DNA of 64,000 bases from Lactarius indigo (Eukaryota > Basidiomycota > Agaricomycetes > Russulales > Russulaceae), in contig JAFKAC010000004.1 of the NCBI GenBank assembly GCA_025766275.1, positions 1,488,001 to 1,552,000 on the forward strand, read 5' to 3'. Under the pieces are notes generated by a model. It searched no databases. It was given only the letters and a program-made list of their open reading frames with translations, and had not been told where the DNA came from. This document shows positions 1-12,003 of the stretch, one piece after another; position 1 is the first letter of the stretch; each line of letters starts with the position of its first letter. The position numbers and the translations under genes were made by a program.

Positions 1-414
1 AGAGAACAGCTGGAGAACTTTGGTGGTGACATCGTCGACGACATCGCGAGCAGCGAGGGAGGAACCCGGTTTGTTCACGAAATCGACGTTGTTGAGTTCT
101 GCGATACTCAAGGGCCCGGAAGACGAGCCATCGTTGGACTGAAAGGGGTTGGGAAGTTCACGAGTGACAATATTTCCGGAGAACAGCTGGAGAACTTTGG
201 TGGCGACATCGTCGGCAACATCACGAGCAGCGGGGGAGGAACCTGGTTTGTTCACGAAATCGACGTTGTTGAGTTCTGCGATACTCAAAGGCCCGGAAGA
301 CGAGCCATCGTTGGTGGGGATCGACTGGAAGGGGTTGGGGAGTTCACGAGTGACAATATTTCCGGAGAACAGCTGGAGAACTTTGGTGGCAACATCATCG
401 GCGACATCGCGGGC
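1..414 (-). repeat. In-frame coding tandem repeat inside SSP1
   Basis: On the minus strand, units run 414..229 (186 nt, 62 codons), 228..52 (177 nt, 59 codons) and 51..1 (partial). The length difference is an in-frame Ile-Pro-Thr triplet present only in the first unit. Units are nearly identical at DNA level, which suggests recent expansion or homogenisation. More units probably lie beyond the left edge. Confidence 0.9.
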
Positions 415-572
415 AACAACATCAGAGGTGGCATGCGCATTGCGAGGGCTACGAACAAATCAGCTGATATTGCGATATTGAGAGGAGCAACGACATACGC
501 GAGGGGGACAGAGAGGGCAGGGGAAGCAGCGGAGGCGGCGAGGACAAGGGCGGCGACGTGGGAGGCGTGCAT
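1..572 (-). CDS. Small secreted repeat protein (SSP1), partial, 3' end beyond window
   Basis: Model: exon 1 572..499, 50-bp intron 498..449, exon 2 448..1, still open at the window edge. Exon 1 encodes a hydrophobic signal peptide starting MHASHVAALVLAASAAS, nearly identical to the genes at 11.3 and 14.5 kb, with the intron at the same codon position. The mature part is built of tandem units beginning ARDV(A/V)DDV(A/T)TKVLQLF and ending near NNVDFVNKPGSS. Two complete units (62 and 59 residues) and the start of a third are visible. There are no cysteines in the visible mature part. Function is not recognised; secretion is inferred from the leader. The start is the only ATG that gives the conserved leader. 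The protein is incomplete, so its length is unknown. Confidence 0.75.
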
Positions 573-656
573 TGTGTTGTAGTTTGTCGTTGATTAGAGT
601 AAGAAACGTGAACGAAAAGACAGGGATCGTCTGAAATGTACGAATGAGGATTCGGG

Positions 657-709
657 CTGCGTACGCGTTAGCAAGCTTCACGGTGAGATGGGCCCATGGT
701 TGTGCTCAC
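657..709 (-). other. Predicted 5' leader intron of SSP1
   Basis: Read on the minus strand, GTGAGC at 709 is followed by a GCTAACG branch site and a CAG acceptor ending at 657, giving 53 bp. The same element, also exactly 53 bp, sits before both paralogues at 11139..11191 and 14367..14419. Conservation of donor, branch site, acceptor and length in three copies is the evidence. Confidence 0.7.
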
Positions 710-785
710 CAACCAGTGCCGGAGAAAGGATGACTTGAATACGAAGGTGAGCAAGAGCTGGGGGATCTAGCATTGAAAACATGGC

Positions 786-793
786 ACTTAAGT
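786..793 (-). promoter_or_regulatory. ACTTAAGT palindrome upstream of SSP1
   Basis: The 8-bp palindrome ACTTAAGT lies 77 bp upstream of the leader-intron donor. It is found at the matching place, 68 bp upstream, in both paralogues, with a conserved CCCCCAGCTC tract just downstream. It may be a TATA-like core element or a factor site; the sequence alone does not decide. Confidence 0.45.
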
Positions 794-3336
794 AGGTCCC
801 ATGGCCTCGCTGAGGTGAGCTCCCACCGTTTGTCCCTTTGACGCGTTCCTGTACGCGACGTTTCCATTTGCAGATTGAATCAAATGGCATCAAAAAACGC
901 GGGCTACCTACCAGTGGGATGCACAGCCGTTTGCTCTTCGATACGCCCGAGTGCGCCGGAATTGCTTGGCGTTACGCGAACCCTACGGTACCACCACAAC
1001 GACAATTTCCCTATGTTCTGGCGCTATGGGATTGGCATCAGGAAAAACCGGTGCTGAAGAGGGTGGAACCCATAAGTCTATACCCATATTACGCAGAGTC
1101 AGAGGACGAGAGCCGAGCAGCCAGAAAGCCAGTCAAGAATTTGGCTCTTTAAATTTGGCGAAGACTTCTTGACGACCCAATTATGATCGTAGAAATTAGT
1201 TGAGATCGTCTTCGAGTTTGTCAATTCGTCCATCAATCATGTATTACAATACATCTTTGTGCCATTCAATTACCGGTGACAGGATGCGACACTGGGAGTG
1301 CAGACATCCTTCAGACGTGGTGGGTCTTCGGTTTGCGGGCTTCAAAGGCTCGCTAAAGTTGTGATGAATTGGGAGAAAATCGCGACATGTGAACCCATGC
1401 GAGTACGTTTCCAAAGCAGCAACGTTGATTGATGCGAACTTTTTCCAAGAGAAGCATTCCAAATAGACGTGGTATAGTCCCAATAAATGGTGTAGACTGA
1501 TGACTTACTGTAAATCATGAGCTCGACCGCGTCCGGGTCGCATTACGGTGCTGTGCACGCCAGTTAGTGCTATGAGACTGCGCACGTATCCGCTTCGTAG
1601 TACCCGACATGCAGTACACTGGCACAACCAGTCCCCATAACTTTTGACGTTCTGAAGCGGAGTGAGGAACAAACGCAGAGTTAGTGTTGACTCGGAGCCT
1701 GAGTGGAAGAGGCGGCACCCGTAACTGGCACGTGTTCGTTTCTTCCTCACGACTCCCATCTTTTTTTTTTATTTGTTTCGCGCGCCGCCATTTCATCTGC
1801 CACTGGTAGACTGTACAACCGTTTCGTGAGATCAATTTTGTACTGTAATACTAAGGAACAGAGGGATCGGTGACAATTCGCTCCTGGACCACGACAGTCA
1901 TGGCTCATCTCAACACGGACCCCTCGTCCCCGATCGAGAGGCGCTTCGGCCCATCCTTCATTCTGGGACGTCCTTGCTACCACCGCACTGATTAATATTG
2001 GTCCAATGTACCCATGCCCTCTGCTGGCTTTCTCCTTTCCCTTCTGCAAGATTTTCCGCCAAGCAAAGAAGCGATATCAAAGAAGTACTAGTGTTTGCAC
2101 AGGGGATACCGGTACCTCTCCATGCTTATTATAGTTTAACCCAACCCGAGTGTCAGTAGAGCAGCGCCGACCGGCCCAGAAAAATCGCTTCAGACGCCGT
2201 TCAGAGGTTTCAACCCACGGAACATCTACGTTTGTGCACCCGCCTCACCGCTGTCGCTGTTACCGGGTTCACCTAACTGAGCTGCGGCTGAACAGCGTCT
2301 GGCGCGCAGCGTATAGTCGCCGTAGTCCTGCGAGTCCCTCCACGATAAGCCTGCGGCCGTACGGGAAACACGCGAACGGCGACGTGTGCACGCTCTGTAG
2401 TCTGCTGGCCCCGCCCTTTGAATCCTGTTCTTTTCATCACCCATGCTTCCTGTAGCGGACGGCAGTATACCCGTACGAAACCGGGTCGATCACCATTTCG
2501 TACTCTAAGCGCAGCGACACGCTCGCCCGCGTCCTCGCAAGCGCGAGTCTAGGCGCACAGAGATTGCTAGACCCCGCGAATTTCTCGCCATTTCAATCGT
2601 CGCTGCGCCTAAGTTATTGTAGTTGGTCCGGTCATAGTTTCACGAGCTGCGTGGAATATACCGAACGAACCAAAAAGATTCACAGTCACTTTTGGGGATG
2701 TGCTCAACGTGAAGCCGACGTTGGCCCGCTTCAGGTGCTCCAGGCCCGGTTTGGCCATATGCATTATGTCCTTCAGGCGCCGCCACCTTGACGGCACCGG
2801 GCCAGTCAGGTCGTCTTTGAGAATATATGTACCTATGAATGGACTTCGCAGTTGTTTTGACCCCTGGAATAAGATGTGGGACCGTGATTCCCCGGTACGG
2901 CACCATATCACCCCACCGCAAACTTTGCGAAGCGTGCCATGTTCGTCAGTCGCAACTCCGAGGGCAGAACCTCCGGAATGGAAGAATTTGGCCCTACAAG
3001 GCCTATGAAGCGCTAATTCGGCGCATATCTTAAGGAAAACTCATGGGAATGCCGGCCCAATGACACGGATAATGATTCCATTTACAGTACAGTACTTCCT
3101 GCTGTCGTCAATGCGCTGTCGTCAATGCGTACGCCGAAATGGTGACGCATTCGAACCCCATCGGGAATCTCCTTATGGACGCCACGCCGGCAGGCCGCCC
3201 AATCTGCACTACCCTACATCGCCTACTAGTCCACTGCCAGTATCCAGCGCTTCTGTCGTGGGAGAAGTAAACACCAAACTCGCTCACAAAAAGTCCGGCG
3301 ACCTACCTGAAATGACCCGTGGCCACTCACCCCGTG
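794..3336. other. Intergenic stretch with no supported gene
   Basis: Only short overlapping open frames occur on both strands, without recognisable domains, and no splice chain joins them into a longer coding path. The first part is the far upstream region of SSP1, and the last hundred or so bases are the 3' flank of the minus-strand CHAT gene. I saw no terminal repeats or transposase motifs. Confidence 0.6.
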
Positions 3337-6300
3337 TCACGCACCATAGTGCACAAAATTCACCCAACGCTCCAGACCCACGCCCCGTTTTTGCCTCAGC
3401 TTCTGGACGGCGTTCCTAAGCGCACGTGCCGATCTCCTATATGCTGGCGCCTTCTTCCCCTGGTTAGAAGACATCGTCTTGTAGAAATGTTTCGCCAGTT
3501 CCGGACCGTCGTCGTCCACCACAGCCCACAACGTTCCGACCACGCTTCTGAATCCACTATATTGCATCGCGGCAGCAAGGTGCAGCGCTTCGTCGGCAAT
3601 GCTCTGCTCCGTGAGCTCCGCAGAGTGACAAGCAGAAAGAAACGCGAACTCAGCGCTTGGAAGACGAGACCGCACGATGTCAAGAAGTGTTAGCCGCCCT
3701 TCTCCTCGAAGCTTGAACCACGCATCGAATGGTCTCCCAGTCTCTAGATATCCATGACATGCAAGGTGAAGAAATGGATGTCGCTGAAGACCTCTCGTCA
3801 CTTCGTCTACTGTTGCGTCATCTGAGACGAGACAGTGCGCATTTTTGCCGAGGTGTGCTCGAATGGCCATTATCTCTCTCCATACCCCAGGGAGATTATC
3901 GTTTGGCCGCCCAACAAGAAGCAGAGACGGCTGATTTGACATCGGTGGACCCAGTGCACGGGACTGGATGAGCGCTGAGAGCGTCGGGGTATATGAAGAA
4001 ACATATAGATCTGAGAAATATCGCTCTTCTCCGTCGTCTGAGGGAACCGGGCCCATGGCGTGGAGAGGAAGAGCACAGAATACGGACGTGGGACACCACC
4101 AAACTCGGGACTGCTCCACTATGTTCAACCCGCGGAGTCTATCGATCACTAGTCTGCCAACAAGCTCGTAGAGTTCCTTGAGCACGGAGCGTAGAACGTC
4201 TTCGTATTCTTTGGATCCAGGTGAGAACTCTTTGCGCGTGTTCAGTAGGCTATCTTTCAACTTTGTCGCGCGATCGTAGAAATCATCGGCAGTGGGAATG
4301 AGAGACGGTGACGAGTCATGGAGCAGTACAAGGATATCGCAACGCCATCTAGAATGGTTGATGATAATCACGGGTCCCCGTGAAGCGGCATCGCAGACCG
4401 AGTCGAATCGCGGCGTCTCCAAAAATGTCTCAAAGCTCGGCAACTTTCGGATCTGCGAGATGAGCGTCTCGCGCTCTTTCAGTAAGTCTCGCTGTTGTTT
4501 ATGGATGCGACCGAACCCGTCTTCAAAATTTCCGTCGCGAAAGGAAACACCTGGAAAATTTCCATAGCCCCCAACCTGATGCTTCAGAGTAGTCGTGGTA
4601 AGATCCTCGAGTTGTTGGTTGGTCTCTACAAGCCTGTCCGCAAAGTCCTGGTTGGCCCTGCGCAGTTGGTCGATTGAGGTGCGAAAGCCGCGCATTTCGG
4701 ACCAGAGGAGGGACCTCCCTTGCTCGAGAACTTCGATCGCCTGTTCGGGTTGACCTATGTGAATGAGATACGACGCGTAGTCCAATGGCATTTGGGAAAT
4801 TGCCTCCTTTGAGGCGAGGAGAACGTGTTGCATTTCGAGTATGGGTGTGAAGATGAGACTGCTCTGCATCAATGACAAGGCAGCTTGATATGCGGTAAAT
4901 ACTGTGGAGTGCCCAGCATCCCGCGCAAGCGATGCCCATTCGCAAGCCAAGTCGAGTCTGTTCGGAGCGCTCATGCTCTCATTATCGGTGGCCACGTGAC
5001 AAAGTTGTATACATTCGTCCAAGTCTTGCTTGCGACCTAGCAGTCGCCAGGAGTCGATCAAGGACTTAGAAAGTCGTCGAAGTACCTTGAAGTAGGAAGA
5101 TGAGCTAGGAACCGTGATTTTGAGAGCACGGCGATCCACGGAAATAGACTCCTCCAGATACTCAACCTTCCTGTCGCAATCGAATGCTTGGCGTAGAAGT
5201 TGACCTAAGGAGGCACAACGTTCGGTTTCAGCTGCAGAACGTGGGGCATGGATTGTGGCGACTTGGAGTGCGGCTCGCTGAAACTCAATGGCATCTTCAA
5301 TGTCCTTGATATCTCCGGTATCGGCGGCCTTGAAAGCGCGAGCGAATGTGACAGCCGAAACATGCCACCACGCCGCGGGTATCTCTTCGCGTGTCCTGGG
5401 GAGATCGTGAACGCGTTGTTCAAAGGCCCACGGCATATCGACGCGGGCAAACACCAAAGCCTCTGATGTGAATGGATGGCGCAGAAATCTGGTCGGCGTA
5501 AAGGGTATGAACATCAGCAGGTCATCGAACTTATCCCGAGGCCCCATCCGGCTAAATCGATCAGCGCGTCTGCCCAGGCACCAATCCAAGAGCAATTTTA
5601 CAACGGGATGACCCTCGGGCGCGAGGGTAGGATAATCAAACCAGGAACGACAGCGAGATATTGCCTCCTCAATATATTCAGGACGCTCTTGCTCGTTGCA
5701 CCGAAAGATCGTAAACCTCGCCATTAAGACGCATGCTTCGACCGGATGTGAACTCAGATTGTCCCCGAGGCGATTGGGAGCGACCATCTCTTCGAGGACC
5801 TCCATCGCTTCGTGGTAGTCATCGTCAGAAGAAGCTTGCAGGAAGCGGAATTGGAGAGAGGTAGCAAGTTCTAGGTGAATGGCATGCACTCCTGGAGGGC
5901 ACATCTCGACAGCCTTTCTTAGGCATTCAATGACTTGGTCCAGGGTCCTTCCTTGTAGCGTTGGACGAAATTCGACGGAAAGCAAACCACCCAAAGTGGT
6001 GAAGGCCTCGACTGGGTAGTCCCCCGAAACGTCCGAATTAAGAAGCTCGTGACAAAGCCCTACCATCTCTTCAATTGTCCGCGTCTCATCTCCAGCGTGT
6101 AGACGGACGTGGTTTTCTAAAACCTTTACAAAAAACTGTAAAATTTTATTCCGAGGAGTGTTGCAGGCCTCGAGAGGTAAGTCGCGGAGGTAACGCATGT
6201 ATTGGATGCAGCATTTGCTATCTTCCGTTGAGCGTGAATGTCTGACACGCCTGCCCAGAGAGAGTGCGATATTGCGGAAAATTTCGACGATATTTATACG

Positions 6301-6585
6301 ATAGCTGGCATGTCGCTGCCAGCGAAGTATAAGGATGGCCTCTGTGGCATGGAGCAAGCTCTTGTCGACGTCTTCCTTTCTAAATGACAGTTGATAGCGC
6401 TCCGTCCGAGCATCACTCAGCTTTCCGAGCCACACAGGGCGCTCAGGATGGAATCGAGGTAAAGTGGAGAGATGGCTCTCAATCATATCGATGTAACCAT
6501 CAATTGGATCTGCAAATAGAATAATGATGGGACACTAGTTACAGGGGGTAAGGGGGTTGTTCCACGTACACTGCTGGTTGTCCAT
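3337..6585 (-). CDS. TPR-CHAT protein A (predicted caspase-like protease)
   Basis: Model: exon 1 6585..6570 (16 nt, MDNQQ plus one base), intron 6569..6510, exon 2 6509..3337; 1062 aa. The start was chosen because the spliced product restores the N-terminus of the five relatives. About 650 N-terminal residues are alpha-helical, TPR-like repeats. A conserved EVLEQGRSLLWSEMRGFR segment leads into a CHAT domain from about residue 715. The His of LACHG (about 924) and the Cys of LSACH (about 966) are the expected catalytic dyad. The protein ends LERWVNFVHYGA. CHAT domains belong to the caspase-like clan CD peptidases; substrate and trigger are unknown. A is the most divergent of the six (GTLWAVVDDDG where the others have GTMWxMADTDG) and lies apart on the opposite strand. 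There is no NTPase or signal peptide, so it is probably intracellular. Confidence 0.9.
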
Positions 6586-7663
6586 ACTTCAAAAGAGTAG
6601 AATGTGACGTCCACGACCCTAACGGTGACAAGGATAGTGACTTTGTTAACCGAGGAGGAAGAGGGGATTCACTCTAAGTTATCATAATTGGGCACGCTTC
6701 AGCCACAGGGAGGCAGGGCTAGGGCGCATCTGGGCCCAATGGAAGTCCCCCGCCCAGGTGGAAAGAAGCTGGCGACGGAACTTCCCGAAACCAGTGTCAT
6801 TTGTTCGAGTTCGCCTTCCGTCGCCGAACGGCTTTGTCTGCGTCAACGCCTCCCTCATTCCTTGTCTTCCCTTTGACATTACACTGGCACGTTTTCCTTA
6901 TTCCCTTTCCCTCTTTGTCATCTATATTCGGTGCCATTTTCCCTGGTAGCTATAGAACACATGTACTCGAACTTGCACGCTCGAATCAAGTCAGATATTT
7001 AATTCTCCAGCCATGGGTTAGAAGCCCTCGTGGTCCCATCTGCGTCTCGAGGATCCAGTACCTCTGCGTCTTGATGTCTTAGCCTGCTTGCTCTGTCGTC
7101 ATTTTATTCTTCAACTCCTCCATTCCCTATCTACTTTTCCTGTCCAGTATCACGAACGCGCGCACGCAAGGCCATTTCCACAGATACAACTAATGGGCGT
7201 TCAACACTGTCCTGCTTCAGTCGGACCTACTCCACTACGATTTGATTTACACACCGATCAACAAACGAAAATCTAGGCTCATGCCTGGAAATACTCGAGG
7301 CGTGACATCGAGTTTGCTTCTAACTGCTAAAGTAAAAGAAGAGCACTATGTTCAAACTGGGGGAAAAAGACATCCCCAGGTTTCGCCAACTCGAAGAGAT
7401 TTCCCGCAGCACAGCCCTCCTAGAGTACGGAACTCCGGCGAGTCAAAAGTCAGAGAGATGACAAGACGGCAAAAGCAAAAAATTCCACTGAAACTCAAAA
7501 AATGGGGACGGGAACAATGCGCCTTGCTGTGCGGTCGTGTGGTAGTACCGGGTCTTACTGTGGACGCCAACTCGCAAGCACGTGTCCAAAGATGGGTTGA
7601 TAAGAGCGCATCCTCCACAACTTCCCTTCCACAACCCACTTCCACCACCATTCGAAAGACACC
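6586..7663. other. Intergenic, divergent promoters of CHAT gene A and the zinc-finger gene
   Basis: About 1.1 kb between divergently transcribed genes. It is pyrimidine-rich on the plus strand around 6840-7140, as is common upstream of fungal genes. Open frames here are short and without recognisable motifs. No TATA box was confidently placed. Confidence 0.6.
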
Positions 7664-9618
7664 ATGCAACAGATTTACTCCAATGCGACTCACATGACCT
7701 CCTTCTCGTCCAGGACTAGTGCCCCATCATTGGACAAGGACCAGACAGCAATGTGGTCTCTAAGTACCGGATGCGTCCAGCCAGGCAGTGGTTTCACTTT
7801 CAATCGGAAACCTGTTTCTCAACAACAGCACGGGACAAGCCACGCCTTCCCAAATGTTACAGCCACCGGATTCGGGTGCAGCTCCGTGAGTACGCATTCA
7901 CTCTTGAGATACGAGAGGTCGTTTAATTTTCGAGTCGGTGCCACAGGATGTTGACTGGGACCCAGCAGCTGCGCTTTGGGGTGCATCTGAGGATGTACTT
8001 GGGGCCGTAACAAACGACTTGATTCGTCCGCACCTGGTGAGCACGCAGACTCTGCGGCAGACTACCGACCGAGGATATTAACTTTGTCGAGGTTGCGCCG
8101 CAGGATTTTGCATCTTGGATAACGCCCAAGCCACGTACGTCCTGGTCGCCCTTCTGCCACAACTTGTATTAACCATACCTCGAGCCCTCACTGACACCAG
8201 CTCAGCAATGTCTCCGTGGAGCACAAGTATTATACCAGCCGGTATTGTTCCATTTCCCCTTAACCAGGCGTCTGTCACATACAGGGTGAGTGAGAACGAC
8301 AACAATGAACTATTACCTTTTTTCACGCCCACTCTCCTGCAGGACCCCGTGCCACCGAGAAGTAGGGGTTTGGCGGTGCCAAGCCCCTCGCAGGGCGACC
8401 CGACCCCGATCCTGGTGCCAAATCTGTTCGCTGGCACAGGGAGTTCTTACCTTGCCAGTCGGGAAAGTGCCCAGGGCCATCTCGTGCCAAGCTACACCGG
8501 GGTTTCCTCGGAGTACGACTACACTGACAACGAGAACATATTGTAAGTACCCTTTCAACTCTACCTCTGTTCCCCGCGCCGGGAGCGACTCATCCACCTT
8601 CGCTGACACGGGCAGTCGCACGTACTATCCCGGACAGTGTGGCCCCACAGGGCCTTTCGGGCTTGATTTCACCACAGTGGAAGACGTAGAGACGGGTCTG
8701 TCTTTGATGCCTGCCCTCACGTCAGACATAACCCTTGGCAAGCGATCTCGTACCAAGGGAACGGACGAAACCGTCGGCCTCGAAGGTGAAGGACATGACC
8801 TACGCCGAAAGAAGAAGGGTAAGAGGTTATCGAAGTCACAAGGGATCTTGGAGGTGGAAGGACCATCAAGCAAGGACCAGCACAAGTCTGCTACCAGGGA
8901 CCCGAAAAAAGGGATCAACCATATATCCAAGGCAATGAGACGCGGAGCTAGGGTACACGCGGCAACAAGTGCGCAAGGACTTTACGATCGATTCCTGCCG
9001 GGTCCAAGTGTCCAGCAGGAGTTGGCTGAAGCTATTACTCAGGAACTGACTTGGGTCGAGGAGTGCGTACAAGGGGAGGAGCCTCGACGGATGGAAGGCA
9101 CGGGGCAACAGCAAGATCACGTAGTACGGAACGGTGCATGGATGGAAGAAGGCGGGCTGCTCTTTCCGATCCCGAAAAGTCTGAGGGAGAGGTACAGTAA
9201 GCTACTCATAGCCACAGGGGCTGATTTGGAGCGTGGCGCGGTCAACGAGCTGAGGTGCCGGCTCTGCCCCCGCGCACGGTTCAGCGCGTGGGAGGGCTTC
9301 AAGCGGCACTGCGACACGATCAGGGTGCACCCCTGGGACATCTACATCTGTGACCACTGTGGAGACTACTTCGGACGCAGCGACTCCTTCATGCGACACA
9401 GGAGGAGGCGCCCACAGGTGTGCCAGAAGGCGGTCTCAGAGAGGGCTGAAGCCAAGGGGAGGGATATTAAACGGCTGCACGAGGATTTCAAGGCGCGGAT
9501 GGTGCGCTGTCTGGACGACGGGGGGAACATTGGGGTACCCTTTTTCGCAATGGTCAAGGCCAAGTACCTGAGCGCATCGAAGGAAGTGGCAGAGAACGCT
9601 CCTAGCGAGCACAACTGA
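7664..9618 (+). CDS. C2H2-type zinc-finger protein, putative DNA-binding
   Basis: Six-exon model: 7664..7885, 7947..8036, 8104..8134, 8206..8285, 8343..8542, 8616..9618; 541 aa. All five introns are 57-73 bp with GT..AG ends, and phases match throughout. The first 400 residues are low-complexity, with a basic RRKKKGKR stretch that could serve as a nuclear localisation signal. Near the C-terminus are two zinc-finger-like units. The first has Cys422, Cys425, His439 and His446; the second has Cys453, Cys456, His469 and Cys477. The second is therefore C2HC-like, and the linker between them is shorter than in classical tandem fingers. A transcription-factor role is inferred from the fingers. Intron 8286..8342 is a multiple of three and open, so retention would keep the frame. 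The 5' exons are less certain than the last one. Confidence 0.75.
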
Positions 9619-11063
9619 GGGTTGAAAGGCAAGGAGCTAAGTTAATGTACCTTTATCTCTTCTAACGCCATATTGGTAAACCTCAATGGGGAGGCTTTCT
9701 CTTCTGGCTTACATTCGGATCTTGTTGGATGACTTGGCTTGCCTTTGTCCCTTATATATATCTTTATTGGCTCGGTCTTGTACTAGTGTCTGTATTTCTT
9801 CCCATTTCCTCATGGACATGATCATCCTGGTCTCTGAGCTCCGAGCCCGGCCACGACTACAGTAGAATAACAGATCGTATCAATGAGCCAGCCGCAGACA
9901 AGGGTAGAAAGGAGTTGGTGTCAGGAAAGAGAGCGTGTGTCTGAGGGTGACGATCGATTACAAACAGCCGAGAAAACACCACAACACCTATGATAGTTAC
10001 GGCGACTCGCTTGGGTGGCGGGTATTCCGGTCCGGTGTCTGTTGTGTTGCATTTGGACCGCCACATGAGTAAACCTAGATAACTTAGATGCCGCGTACAG
10101 TACCACGCGTTTCGTTTGTTGGTGGGGAAGCGGGCCCCGGTAGATGCACTGCTGGGAGGCCGCGAGGCAGTGGCAGCTACAGTCACGGTCACCATGCGTC
10201 GCTGTTTGTTGCTCCACTCTTCTCGCTAGTGGAGCCCAGTGGAGCCCATCTCGTTGCACTGCCAATGTGATGCGGTGCAGTTCTTGATGCAAGCTTGATG
10301 GGTGACGCACTCCCAACGTATTGGTGTTTATCACTCTGCGCTCACGGACGTGACGCAGTACTCGGACTGGCAGACGTGGTAGTTCCCACGTCAAATCGTA
10401 CATCCAAGGTGCGTGATGGCGGCTGACTCGAACCCCATTGTTTCTGTCGTCGTAGCATGTGTGCAGCGCGCGAATTTTTGTTGGCATTACTGTATATAGG
10501 CATTCCAATCTCGCAGGGTAGTTGGTGATGAAACTCACGGCGGCATCATGTCCGAGTCTCGGCTGATGCCTAATTCAAGGTTGATGCTGAGCGCAGACAT
10601 CTGATGGCTCATCCTATCACCGGCACACAGGAGATGCGTTGGCGGAAAGAAGGGACGAACCTGCAAGGGATGACCTCGGACTAAACTATTCATGCGGTCA
10701 ACATCGGATTCCCAAGAAGTTCTCACCGAAGTTGAAGAGCAGAATTCTTGACGGCTTTCTGGCTGCTCGGTACTACTCCCCTTCCTACCCTGGCTCCACG
10801 TAACATGGGTGTAGACTTATAGGTTCCGCCGCCCACAGCAGTCTTTCCTACTGCAGTGACATAGTGTAGTCACGGTGCCGGTGGCGCCAGAACATGGGAA
10901 AATGATGTACTCGGACTGGAATTCACGGCAAAACTTTGAGCGGTTTCAGTTCAGCGGACTTGGGCACTGTGTTTCCCGCTATCATCACTCCACATCAATC
11001 ACAATTGGGAGCATTGCTCATTGTACCAGATTGTAAGATCTCATCACAGTGACTATCGGACCT
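9619..11063. other. Intergenic; start of the SSP segmental duplication
   Basis: No supported gene. A 205-codon minus frame at 9921..10538 has no recognisable domain, and its right part lies in DNA related to 12.5-14.0 kb, where no matching frame survives. From about 10260 on the sequence belongs to the left copy of the SSP2/SSP3 duplication. Confidence 0.55.
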
Positions 11064-11071
11064 ACTTAAGT
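11064..11071 (+). promoter_or_regulatory. ACTTAAGT palindrome upstream of SSP2
   Basis: Same 8-bp palindrome as before SSP1 and SSP3, 68 bp upstream of the leader-intron donor and followed by the conserved CCCCCAGCTC tract. Confidence 0.45.
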
Positions 11072-11138
11072 ACCACGATTTCGATGCAAGGTCCCCCAGC
11101 TCTTGCTCGATTTCGCATTCTTTCTCCGACACTGGTTG

Positions 11139-11191
11139 GTGCGTACGCCCATGGTCTCGTCTTGTCATGAAGCGTACTAACGCATATGTAG
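11139..11191 (+). other. Predicted 5' leader intron of SSP2
   Basis: Donor GTGCGT, branch site ACTAACG, acceptor TGTAG; 53 bp, the same length as in SSP1 and SSP3. It ends 80 bp before the start codon. Confidence 0.7.
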
Positions 11192-11271
11192 TCCAAATAT
11201 TCTTTCTTTAACGTTCAACTCTCACTCAATCCCATACCCACACACCTTAATCAACGACGAACTACAACACG

Positions 11272-12003
11272 ATGCACGCGTCCCACGTCGCTATCCTTGT
11301 CCTCGCCGCCTCTGCTGCTTCCCCCGTCTTCTCTGCCCCTCTCGCGTACGTCGTTTTTCCTTTCGAGTCACACAATATCGGCTGATTTATTAGTAGTGCT
11401 CGTGGCACTACCGGCGCGCCCACCACCTCTGATGTTGTTGCCCGCGGTTTCCCGGCCAGTCTCTTTAGTAACGTGAACAAAGGCACGACAACGATTAAAC
11501 GCGATGGTCTCGTCGATGACTTCGAGGCCCGCGGCTTCGACCCCAGTCTCTTCAGCAACGTGAACAAAGGCACGAAAGCAGCTCGAGCACCCAACCCCGA
11601 CCCGAAAGAAATCGCCGGCATCGCGAGGAACCTCGCCGACTTGCTCAGTCGTGACGACCTCGACGATTTCGTCCAGGGAATCGCCCGCCGCGATCACGAT
11701 GTCTCCGACTCGGACCCGCACGAGGCACTGGCACGCGCCTTCCCTGCTGCCATCGGTGCCCTTGACGACTTTCTCGCTGATCACGGCTTCCCGAGGCCAA
11801 ACCGTCTCATCAACCGTGTCCGATCCCGTGACCTGGAGGATCCTTTCCTTCAGACCATTTCCCGACGCGGTATTTTTAATGCCATTATCAAGGCGATAAA
11901 AGCTATCACCGGGTCCAAAAAAGTTGCGGGCCGGGATGTTACTCCAGAGCAGCTGATCGCACTTGCTTTGCTCGCGAGCCCTCCGTTGGAATCTCTTGAT
12001 TAG
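11272..12003 (+). CDS. Small secreted protein SSP2, possible Kex2-processed precursor
   Basis: Model: exon 1 11272..11345, 51-bp intron 11346..11396 (GTACGT donor, CTGAT branch, TAG acceptor), exon 2 11397..12003; 226 aa. The N-terminus MHASHVAILVLAASAAS is a signal peptide, probably cleaved near Ser-Ala before Pro-Leu. The mature part has two copies of a unit starting ARGFxxSLFSNVNKGT. Dibasic sites (KRD, RRD, RRG) are scattered through it, and it is rich in Asp and Arg. The C-terminus DVTPEQLIALALLA is shared with SSP3. No catalytic domain or cysteine pattern was recognised. The dibasic spacing would fit cleavage by the Golgi protease Kex2, but this is inference. The start is set by the leader, which is conserved in all three copies. 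Confidence 0.8.

Noticed and set aside
9921..10538. 205-codon minus-strand open frame between the zinc-finger gene and SSP2
   Set aside because: No recognisable domain, Arg/His-rich composition typical of a chance frame, and the related DNA at 12.5-13 kb does not preserve the frame.
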